A stretch of 64,000 nt of DNA from the NCBI RefSeq assembly GCF_002954445.1, contig NZ_MQWA01000001.1, forward strand, positions 3,092,437 to 3,156,436, given 5' to 3'. This stretch comes from Rubritalea profundi. Lineage in GTDB: Bacteria > Verrucomicrobiota > Verrucomicrobiia > Verrucomicrobiales > Akkermansiaceae. The notes below the pieces were generated by a model that made no database searches, had not been told where the DNA came from, and saw only the letters and a program-made list of their open reading frames with translations. A program made the position numbers and the translations under genes. Shown in pieces: positions 16,730 through 24,262 of this stretch (the first letter of the stretch is position 1; every line of letters begins with the position of its first letter).

Positions 16730-19700
16730 ATGATTATAAAAATTAATTTACCCCATCCATCTTCCTTACGTGAAGCACGCGGTTTTGCCTTGATCGCGAC
16801 GATTTCGATCATGGCGTTACTCGTCATGATTGCTCTGGGGATGTTGAGCCTGAGCGCCGTCGAGGTGCGCTCCAGCCAGAATGGCAGGGCGATGGCCGAG
16901 GCCCAGGCGAATGCGCGGATGGCGCTGATGATTGCCATCGGTGAGTTGCAGGACTCCTTGGGTCCCGATCAGCGCATCAGTGCACGAGGTGCTACCTTAG
17001 CTAAACATGAAGAACTATTGAGCACTTCTGTTGAAGCCCAGAGCGCGAAGGCATGGTGGGTCGGGGCTGCCTCTAGCGATGTCACTGAAACCATCGGTTC
17101 TAGCAATCAGCCCGTGGTATGGCTAGTTTCTGGATTAAACCGTTCTGCTACATCTAAAGCACAAATCGAATCGTCAACTCCCTTTCAGCAAGAGGTCGTG
17201 ATGTTTGGAGAGAACAGCATTGATTTCACTCTCACCGGCGGTGAACCTTTAAATGCGGGTAAAGTTTCAATTATCGACGGTCAGGGCACAAAAACAGGAT
17301 CGTATGCTTATTTCGTAGATGATAACGGAATGAAGGCGCAACTATCAGCTAGCCATCCTGACGTGGTGAATACAGATGTAAGTACTGAGCGTCCAGGAGG
17401 GACAGTTATTCCTGGTTCTTATGATCTCGGTGTTCTTAAAGCTGAAGGTATGGATGCGTTGTCTGGTAATGCAGGCAATACTATGGGTAATTACTTGAAA
17501 ATAAATTCTGTTAACGATTTACCTTTTCTAGGTGGGGCAACCCAAATTTCTAAAAATAAGCGTTTGAGTTACACAACTCAGTCGTTCGGGGTTCTCTCAG
17601 ATGTTAAAAACGGAGGGTTGAAAAAAGACCTTACCATTGCCTTTGAAAACTACGAGATCGACCCTAGCCAGGCCTTTCACCCCCTGGGTGGCGACTACCC
17701 GAACTGGCCAGTCTATTCGGTTTTTGACGAAGTATTCAAGAAAACCAGTGATTCCGAGTGGGACAAATACTTAGCGGTGGATGAATCAAGGTGGAACGAG
17801 TTCGGGGAGAATGGTTACATTCATTGGGCTGTTTTCCGCGATTATTATAACCTGAAACGTCATATCAAGCGCCAGAATGGGATGAATGAAAAAGGTCAGA
17901 ATGAATCCATGGACTATCTCGACCCAATCACATATAGAGGGCCTGCTAGCTTTTCGGGCGGGTATAAGTACTACGCCAAAGGCCAACTAGCGCCACACGA
18001 TATCGGCCCTGACTCAAGTGATCCCGCTCTGAGGCCAGGCGGTGCTTATGAAAACATGCCTTATGGCGATTTCCAGACAATACCCAACACAAGCAATCTT
18101 AATGACGAGAAAGAATTTATGCAGTATTACAAACACTCTCCGATCTCGCTCGTCCTGACCAGGATTCAGACGAACGCGTGGGTGGATCAAGGAGTGATCT
18201 CAAAAGGCTACCGAGACAAAGCTGACCTCACTGACATAAAGGACGCGCTAAGAACCAGGGTTCAGGTTTTCTCAACGCACTACAATCCCTACAATATCAC
18301 AATGCGCTGTTACGGGCAGAAGAAGAATCTTATGCTAACAGGGGGAACACCTGTAGCTAAGTTCGCTTTTGACGACGGGGCCATCCCTTTTGCTCCATAT
18401 GAATACTATAACGGTGGAGGCGGTGCTTTCAGATTTAGCGGAGTATCTATCACTGCACAGCCTCCCTACGAGGTAATCTCTGCAAATAAACATGCGTTAA
18501 ATGAAAGAAGATATGAGGCCGAGGGTGACTTAATGATAGGTCCTGGCCGTTCCAGAATAGGCGGGTTCGGAGAAGATATTGCTGCAGGACAATCGACGGG
18601 AAGTAAAACCTTTACCCTGAATATCGCCGATAACTTGGACAAATCGATTTACATTGACTACAATCTAGTAGATACGCTACCGACTTCATTTAATTTAACC
18701 GCCAAATTTAATGCAACGCAGGCTATGGGACACGGTTCCGTTGACAGACATCCACAAACCGCTTCACAGTGGATTTGGGTGCCTTTATCCAAACAAGATC
18801 TAAATGAAGGAAGCAACGAAATAACAATAGATGCTCCAGGCTCAGGCCTAGGCCCAGACAAATCAAGGACTGGCATCGCTCTGGAACTACGCACAACCAC
18901 GGATGAAAATGACTCAATACGTGCACTCATTGACGCCAACATTCGGGGCTTCTACTTCAATCCCCGCTGGGATTCACCACTCATCTCGGCAGATGAACCT
19001 CTCCATACGTCGGCAGCCTACAAGCTGACTAAATTAGAAGATTCCAGTGATTCACAAGCGCCTCAAATGGAGTTTGCGAACAATGCCGACGGTGATCAGA
19101 CCGGCGGCCTTGGTTATTGGGGTAATGATCATGACTCTTTCGGAAATTCGAGAGTCATTCTTTTTGACATCCCCCGAAAAGACCTCGTCTCGCTGGGTCA
19201 GTTGCAGCACGCCGGGGCTGGTCGCTTCAGTTATGAACCCAGTTACATCGTGGGCAATTCGTATGCCAATCCACGTATACCACAGGGTGACTGGAAGACT
19301 ACTTTTGCAGATACATTCAGTACTACGCGATCAGGAGTTAAAGCAACAAAAGGGCTAATCACGCTTTACGATGCATCTTATCTCATGAATGAAACGCTCT
19401 GGGACAGTTACATTTTTACTACGATTCCCCAAAATGCCGATAATTATGATCCCGATGATAAATTTAATGAGCCTCCAGTAGATATTGATCTATTCACAAA
19501 ACTGTTGAAGGGAGAAGAGCATTTAGCAAACCCACGCTTTATCCCATACGAGCCAAGCGGTTCAACTTTTGACATGGCGACGCTACAACGGGTTGGCGAT
19601 ACGACTAATACGACTAATAAAAGCGCATTCTACTACAACGCCGGCCACCTGCTAGTCGATGGTGCGTTCAACGTGAATTCAACGTCAGTTGATGCTTGGG

Positions 19701-20401
19701 AAGCATTCCTATCAAGCACTTATGGCATGCCTTACCAGAAAATGGATGATACCGGAAATATAGTCGGCTATGAGCCACTTCCGCAAAACGTCAGATTTCC
19801 CCGGCTTCAGACGGTATTCGGAGAATCCTTCGAAACGTCGAATCCAACTGACGAAGGCTACTGGACAGGTTTCCGAGCCTTGAGCTCCGATGAAATCCGC
19901 GAATTGGCAGTTGAAATCGTCGACCAAGTAGTTGCGCGTGGTCCTTTTTTGACTCTAGGCGAATTTGTTAATAGGAAGCTGGAGGGCGGAGAGCTAGGGG
20001 AAAAAGGCGCACTTCAAGCCGCTCTCGATAACACCGTCAACGATGGTATTATGTCCGGATATGAAAAGCAGACCACTCACCCAAAGCTGCCTTCAGGAGA
20101 AAACCAGGCCGCAGGTTTTCCCGGGCAACTCTTACAGGGAGATATCCTGCAAGCACTTTCACCGTTCATGACTGTTCATTCAGACACCTTTACGATCCGC
20201 GCTTACGGCGAATCACTGAACCCGAATACTGGGGCGATAGTTGCTAAAGCCTGGTGCGAAGCTGTCGTCCAACGTTATCCGGATCCAGTGGCACCAGATC
20301 CTGGAAAAACGTTTTTAGAAGAACTAGCCCAACCCAGTAGTCCCCACGGGCGTGTTTTCCGCATAACTCGCTTTCGCTGGTTGAATGCAAACGAAATCTA
20401 G
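16730..20401 (+). CDS. Giant pseudopilin-like protein (Verru_Chthon cassette protein A type)
   Basis: This 1223-residue protein begins with a short basic leader and GFALIATISIMALLVMIALG plus MLSLSAVEVR (about residues 18-47), a type IV pilin/pseudopilin-like signal and transmembrane helix. A charged helix (RMALMIAIGELQDSLGPDQR) and a very long extracellular region follow, without recognised catalytic motifs. This matches the 'Verru_Chthon cassette protein A' family, which is restricted largely to Verrucomicrobiota and expected to be assembled at the inner membrane by a type II secretion/type IV pilus-like machine. Families B-D, usually adjacent, are not in this window. A possible -35 (TTGACA, 16657) lies upstream. 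The next gene starts 24 bases downstream in the same direction and is probably co-transcribed. Function unknown. Confidence 0.8.
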   Translation: MIIKINLPHPSSLREARGFALIATISIMALLVMIALGMLSLSAVEVRSSQNGRAMAEAQANARMALMIAIGELQDSLGPDQRISARGATLAKHEELLSTSVEAQSAKAWWVGAASSDVTETIGSSNQPVVWLVSGLNRSATSKAQIESSTPFQQEVVMFGENSIDFTLTGGEPLNAGKVSIIDGQGTKTGSYAYFVDDNGMKAQLSASHPDVVNTDVSTERPGGTVIPGSYDLGVLKAEGMDALSGNAGNTMGNYLKINSVNDLPFLGGATQISKNKRLSYTTQSFGVLSDVKNGGLKKDLTIAFENYEIDPSQAFHPLGGDYPNWPVYSVFDEVFKKTSDSEWDKYLAVDESRWNEFGENGYIHWAVFRDYYNLKRHIKRQNGMNEKGQNESMDYLDPITYRGPASFSGGYKYYAKGQLAPHDIGPDSSDPALRPGGAYENMPYGDFQTIPNTSNLNDEKEFMQYYKHSPISLVLTRIQTNAWVDQGVISKGYRDKADLTDIKDALRTRVQVFSTHYNPYNITMRCYGQKKNLMLTGGTPVAKFAFDDGAIPFAPYEYYNGGGGAFRFSGVSITAQPPYEVISANKHALNERRYEAEGDLMIGPGRSRIGGFGEDIAAGQSTGSKTFTLNIADNLDKSIYIDYNLVDTLPTSFNLTAKFNATQAMGHGSVDRHPQTASQWIWVPLSKQDLNEGSNEITIDAPGSGLGPDKSRTGIALELRTTTDENDSIRALIDANIRGFYFNPRWDSPLISADEPLHTSAAYKLTKLEDSSDSQAPQMEFANNADGDQTGGLGYWGNDHDSFGNSRVILFDIPRKDLVSLGQLQHAGAGRFSYEPSYIVGNSYANPRIPQGDWKTTFADTFSTTRSGVKATKGLITLYDASYLMNETLWDSYIFTTIPQNADNYDPDDKFNEPPVDIDLFTKLLKGEEHLANPRFIPYEPSGSTFDMATLQRVGDTTNTTNKSAFYYNAGHLLVDGAFNVNSTSVDAWEAFLSSTYGMPYQKMDDTGNIVGYEPLPQNVRFPRLQTVFGESFETSNPTDEGYWTGFRALSSDEIRELAVEIVDQVVARGPFLTLGEFVNRKLEGGELGEKGALQAALDNTVNDGIMSGYEKQTTHPKLPSGENQAAGFPGQLLQGDILQALSPFMTVHSDTFTIRAYGESLNPNTGAIVAKAWCEAVVQRYPDPVAPDPGKTFLEELAQPSSPHGRVFRITRFRWLNANEI

Positions 20402-20425
20402 ACAAAAAATAAACATTGATAGCAC

Positions 20426-21115
20426 ATGAAGCAACTAATCCTATTTATAACCCTCTGTGCTTTCGCTCACGGGCAAAAAAACAAGCCCTTAATGGATGTT
20501 AGAACTCTTGCCTTGGGCATCGCAAAAAACGTGCCAGAAAGATTCCTCTTAACCGAAGAAGGTTATCAGAAAATGTCTTTCTCAAATCGACAAGCCAGTG
20601 AAATAATCAAGGCATACAGAAGTGAGTCATTGCCGCTATTTGTAAAAGCAATAGAACCAGATGCCAAGTCTGAGTACGCCATCGCTGAACAAGTCAAACT
20701 CCCGCAGAACACAAAAAGCGTATTACTTCTTTGTTGGACTACGCCACAGGGAAAACTGCGCTATTATCCAATTAACGATAGTATTATGGGCGCTGGATAC
20801 AACGACTGGCTGATGATTAATACCACTTCTAAGGCGGTCGGCTTCCGTATAGGCCAGTACGAAAAACCAGTAATTCTTAAGCCGAAAGATGTTAAAAACT
20901 ACAAAGTTAGGGCAGAAAAAGGAAAAGGTGTTCCCGTAGTCGGGAAAGCTCATTTCAACGGCGAGACAAAAACATTTTACTCTACATACTGGCGAATTAG
21001 AAAGAACGAAAGATCAATTATCATATTTACTGAAGTAGGAAATAAAATTAGGGCCATAAAAATTGGTGACAGCCTAGTGAAGACTAAAGATGACACACCT
21101 CAAGCCATGCGGTAG
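20426..21115 (+). CDS. Exported protein of unknown function, partner of the pseudopilin gene
   Basis: This 229-residue protein has a short signal peptide (about 1-16, cut after AHG). The rest has no family I recognise; it is Lys-rich with YYPINDSIMGAGYNDWLMIN and FYSTYWRIRKNERSIIIF, suggesting a small beta-rich secreted or periplasmic protein. It lies 24 bases after the giant pseudopilin gene, so co-transcription is likely. Downstream (about 21142-21175) the DNA encodes AKYNNWLMIK, close to its own GYNDWLMIN, which looks like the remnant of a duplicated copy. Codon use and A/T content resemble the pseudopilin gene. Confidence 0.7.
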   Translation: MKQLILFITLCAFAHGQKNKPLMDVRTLALGIAKNVPERFLLTEEGYQKMSFSNRQASEIIKAYRSESLPLFVKAIEPDAKSEYAIAEQVKLPQNTKSVLLLCWTTPQGKLRYYPINDSIMGAGYNDWLMINTTSKAVGFRIGQYEKPVILKPKDVKNYKVRAEKGKGVPVVGKAHFNGETKTFYSTYWRIRKNERSIIIFTEVGNKIRAIKIGDSLVKTKDDTPQAMR

Positions 21116-21183
21116 CTTGCATTAAAGGACCATTTCTCAGATGCCAAGTATAACAACTGGTTGATGATTAAGAGAAAAAGGGG

Positions 21184-21470
21184 TCAGGAAGAGATTTGTA
21201 GCATTTCTAGTTTTCCCCATAACTTCCGAAGATCCTCTTCATCAAGAATTCGCTGTTTTAATATTTTTTCGGCACGGGTCACGCTACTTCTAACGCCCAT
21301 ATGAAGCTCTCTTGATATCCAGTCCAATCCCATGCTGGTATGTCGCCTGAGCAAGCCACTCAGCATCGCCTTCCTCATATCCATTTTCCGCATCTCCGCC
21401 AGATCACCCCCCCCCTCTCCGATCTCGCCAACAACGTCCTCAGGGACACCACGCAAAAAGCAAATACCTA
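21184..21470 (-). pseudogene. REP-type (Y1/IS200-like) transposase C-terminal fragment
   Basis: The frame contains MRKAMLSGLLRRHTSMGLDW and ISRELHMGVRSSVTRAEKIL, the C-terminal helical region of REP-associated tyrosine transposases (the RW-type 'L.W I...L.MG...V' pattern). The catalytic HUH and Tyr parts are missing. The stop is followed by CCTGACCCCTTTTTC, a sequence that usually flanks these genes. Near 21470 it abuts a truncated GntR-type regulator on the same strand, so the two were joined by a deletion or insertion. Confidence 0.6.
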
Positions 21471-21471
21471 G

Positions 21472-21857
21472 CAATCCATCTTGAGTTCCGTTAAGTGGCT
21501 CGGCGCATAAAAGACAGTGTGCCCCGCCGTCTCCAGCTTGTTTTTGCAGTCGGTTATGTAATCCAGAGATCGGTCGTTTTGTTCGTAACATAAAATCGCC
21601 ACCCGCAAGCCTGGGGGCTTGGCCAATTCTTCAGGCAACTCGATCTTGCGCCGCCGACCCGGGCCCTGCGGCACCAGCAATCCCTCATTCTCAAGCATCG
21701 ACAGAGCCGCTTCGATCGTCATCCGGCCGACCCCGAGTTGACTTGCGAGCACGGGACCTCCTGGTATCGTGCCCACCCAGACTTTGCGCATCAATTGCTC
21801 GCGCAGGTAATTGGCTGCCTGCTCGGACGCAGAGGCAATATGAAGTGGTGTCATCAC
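21472..21857 (-). pseudogene. Truncated GntR/LacI-type transcription regulator
   Basis: The N-terminus is a GntR winged helix (EQAANYLREQLMRKVWVGTI, LASQLGVGRMTIEAALSMLE, NEGLLVPQGPGRRRKIEL). It runs into the first strand and helix of a LacI-like sensor (LRVAILCYEQNDRSLDYITD, LETAGHTVFYAPSHL). Full-length family members are about 350-380 residues; this one ends after ~128, where a transposase fragment begins. A junction repeat lies directly upstream of the start codon (21864-21893) and may serve as its promoter or mark another break. Confidence 0.7.
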
Positions 21858-21863
21858 AGTTGC

Positions 21864-21893
21864 AAAACAATATTGTGTGTCTAATCATGCAAC
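21864..21893. repeat. Junction repeat, copy B
   Basis: The 28-base core as at 16421 sits 7 bases before the regulator start codon. With the flanking bases it reads GTTGC...GCAAC, so the whole ~35-bp unit has small inverted ends around the ACAATATTGT palindrome. It could be an operator for the regulator or an end or scar of a mobile element. Confidence 0.65.
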
Positions 21894-21954
21894 TAAATCA
21901 CTTAGGTAGCCACGCGCTGCCAACCCTAGGCTTGCTGAGCCACATAAGCCCCTT

Positions 21955-22570
21955 GGGCTAATGGGAAAACAGAATATCCAATGTCCAACAAGGAATATCC
22001 AACCGAATGAGGGGCTCACCGTTGAATTGTGAATTGTGAATTGTGAATTGTGAATTGTGAATGATGAATGCTGAATGTTGAATGTTGAATGCTGAATGTT
22101 GAATGTTGAATGATCAACCCAGGCACCTTCCGTGATTTCAGTGTATTCTGTGGTTCCCTAATGCACTAGCAACCCAAGCGAAATTCTGAAAAACCCTGTA
22201 AATTCTGTCGAGCGCCGCAGGCATCAACCCAAGTCTTTGTTTCGCGTCTTTCGTGGTTAAAATTGAACCATCAACCCAAGCCGGGAGAATGACGAAATAC
22301 CCAAGGACCCAAACACCCAAGGAAACCCGAAATCCTAAATCCGAATAATCAACCCAAACCCTTCCGTGATTTCAGTGTATTCTGTGGTTCCCTAATGCAC
22401 TAGCAACCCAAGCGAAATTCTGAAAAATTCTGTAAATTCTGTCGAGCGCCGCAGGCATCAACCCAAGTCTTTGTTTCGCGTCTTTCGTGGTTAAAATTGA
22501 ACGCTCAACCCAAGCTCCTTGGAAATTGGATATTGCTTGTTGGCTGTTGGATGTTGGATGTTGCTCTTTT
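21955..22570. repeat. Modular repeat array 2, phased by CAACCCA
   Basis: CAACCCA occurs at 22115, 22170, 22225, 22272, 22350, 22404, 22459 and 22506: intervals 55, 55, 47, 78, 54, 55, 47. The words between them (TTCCGTGATTTCAGTGTATT, TTCTGTCGAGCGCCGCAGGC, TTTCGCGTCTTTCGTGGTTA, TTGGAAATTGGATATTGCTT) come in the same order as in array 1 (16094-16420), with part of the series duplicated. It contains no gene. Confidence 0.7.
22024..22114. repeat. 7-bp minisatellite (13 units)
   Basis: Five GAATTGT units are followed by eight GAATGNT units (GAATGAT, GAATGCT, GAATGTT), all with an exact 7-base period. The corresponding place in array 1 has four units, so the copy number differs between the duplicates. 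Confidence 0.85.
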
Positions 22571-22595
22571 ATCAGCCCTTTTATCTACCTTCGTA

Positions 22596-22936
22596 TCATT
22601 CCTTCGGCGCTGGGCCGATCGTGCCACCTTGGACAAACACAGCCGGGGTGAATGACTGCCTGATGTCGTTTTTGCCGCGACTGATGTTGGCGGCCCAGTT
22701 GACAACTCGGCGGACCACTGGGCGGTTGTCCCATTGGATGTGGGCGATGGATGGGGTGCACCAGGAGCAATGCGGGTCGCCGTCCGTGCAGATCAGCGAG
22801 ACGTCCTGCGGCACCCGCAGCCCCAGGCTCTGAAGGAACTGCTGTGCCGCAAAAAACAGCGGTGCCTCATCTAGGATCAGAGCGGTGGGAGGCGTGGTCG
22901 TGAACAACGCATCGAGTGCCTGATGGAAACCCTTGC
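22596..22936 (-). pseudogene. C-terminal fragment of a GntR/LacI-type regulator
   Basis: The minus strand encodes FHQALDALFTTTPPTALILD, FFAAQQFLQSLGLRVPQDVS, LICTDGDPHCSWCTPSIAHI and VVRRVVNWAANISRG, the last part of a LacI-like sensor as found in Verrucomicrobiota GntR-fused regulators. The DNA-binding N-terminus is absent: coding similarity begins exactly where the junction repeat (22937-22964) ends. The apparent ATG start lies within that repeat and gives a spurious leader (MIRHTILFC). Stop at 22596. Confidence 0.7.
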
Positions 22937-22981
22937 AAAACAATATTGTGTGTCTAATCATGCACGTGTCTAATCATGCAC
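22937..22981. repeat. Junction repeat, copy C (with partial tandem copy)
   Basis: The 28-base core is at 22937-22964, followed by a second partial copy GTGTCTAATCATGCAC at 22966-22981. On its left is a regulator missing its N-terminus; on its right, a DUF1501 gene missing its 5' end. Confidence 0.7.
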
Positions 22982-23003
22982 GGGTGGGCCACCTCACCAA
23001 GAC

Positions 23004-24230
23004 ATGTTCGACTACAAGCCGGAACTCGCGCAATATAATGGTAAGGACATTCCGAAAGATATTTTAGGAGAAGACTTCAAGCCCAGTGGAATGACTGCTG
23101 GCCAATCAAGATTCATGGTGAAGGCTAGTTCCTTTAGCTTTAAAAAATACGGTGAATCTGGTCACTATCTCAGCAGCGCTCTACCCTGGACTGCAAAAGT
23201 AGCCGATGAGTTAGCGATGGTGCACTCGATGTATTCGGATGCGATCAACCATGAGCCTGCGATCATGCTCATGAATACCGCTAACATGCTTCCTGGCCGT
23301 CCAGCATTAGGTTCTTGGATGTCCTATGGACTTGGCAGCCTGAACGAGAATTTACCATCCTATGTGGTGCTAAATTCCAACATGATGCCGGGAACGTCGG
23401 GGCAGCCTGTGACTCCTCGGCTGTGGTCGGCATCCTTTTTGGGCGCCAAGCACGCTGGAGTTCCTCTCCGTGCTGGACGTGATCCGGTGCTCTTTCTACG
23501 TGACCCAGACGGTATGAGTCGCTCACTGCGACGCAGTATTTTGGATGGGATAGAGGAAAGTAACCAACGCATCTATAAAGAACTTGCCGATGCGGAAACG
23601 CACTCACGAATCGAACAATATGAGATGGCATTCAAAATGCAGATGAGCGTCCCAGAGTTATCAGACTTCTCCAATGAACCTCAAAGCACTTGGGACCTCT
23701 ACGGGCCGGATGCTAAAATACCTGGAAGCTTTGCCTACAATTGCCTTATGGCTCGTAGACTCGCTGAGCGAGGAGTGAGATTCACTCAGGTCTACCAACG
23801 AGGTTGGGATTTCCATGGCCAGCTCGATAGGGACATGAACAAGCTCTGCGGCGCCACAGACCGTGCCACGTACGCCTTGATTACCGACTTAAAGCAGCGT
23901 GGGCTGCTGGACCATACTCTAGTGATGTGGGGTGGAGAATTTGGGAGAACCACCTACTCTCAAGGTTCTGGGCGAGATCACCATGCCAAGTGTTTCACCT
24001 CCTGGATGGCTGGTGGTGGGGTCAAAGGTGGCACAAGACACGGGCAGACAGATGACTTCGCCTTCAACGTCCAAAACGAAGAGGACAAAGTCCACCCCCG
24101 GGATCTTATCGCCACAGCATGCCACTGCCTCGGTGTCGACTCAGACCACCTGAGTAAGCGCATGAGCGGAGTAGACCTCAAGCCCACCGGCGTGATTCAC
24201 GGACGTTTAGTCAAAAATATTTTAAAGTAA
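23004..24230 (+). CDS. DUF1501 family protein, 5'-truncated
   Basis: This 408-residue protein belongs to DUF1501, a sulfatase/alkaline-phosphatase-fold family abundant in Planctomycetes and Verrucomicrobiota. Recognisable parts are MFDYKPEL, DELAMVHSMYSDAINHEPA, RFTQVYQRGWDFHGQ, TLVMWGGEFGRTTYSQG and RDHHAKCFTSWMAGGGVKGG. Family members normally begin with a Tat signal and ~70 more residues. In this frame the codons just before the ATG read GGPPHQD, the conserved family motif, but a stop lies a few codons further upstream inside the junction repeat. So the gene has lost its export signal and start; any translation from 23004 would stay in the cytoplasm and is probably non-functional. It usually pairs with a DUF1549/DUF1553 cytochrome gene, not present here. 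Confidence 0.85.
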   Translation: MFDYKPELAQYNGKDIPKDILGEDFKPSGMTAGQSRFMVKASSFSFKKYGESGHYLSSALPWTAKVADELAMVHSMYSDAINHEPAIMLMNTANMLPGRPALGSWMSYGLGSLNENLPSYVVLNSNMMPGTSGQPVTPRLWSASFLGAKHAGVPLRAGRDPVLFLRDPDGMSRSLRRSILDGIEESNQRIYKELADAETHSRIEQYEMAFKMQMSVPELSDFSNEPQSTWDLYGPDAKIPGSFAYNCLMARRLAERGVRFTQVYQRGWDFHGQLDRDMNKLCGATDRATYALITDLKQRGLLDHTLVMWGGEFGRTTYSQGSGRDHHAKCFTSWMAGGGVKGGTRHGQTDDFAFNVQNEEDKVHPRDLIATACHCLGVDSDHLSKRMSGVDLKPTGVIHGRLVKNILK

Positions 24231-24262
24231 TACAACTCGGAGCAAGCGCGCTACTTGGGTTT

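Noticed and set aside
22115-22512. CRISPR-like regular spacing of CAACCCA
   Set aside because: The repeat is only 7-11 bases, the intervening sequences recur in the same order rather than being unique, and there are no cas genes.
22930-22970. Small peptide MIRHTILFC as a real gene start
   Set aside because: The ATG lies in the repeated junction sequence and leads into regulator fragments of different length; it is a by-product of the repeat.
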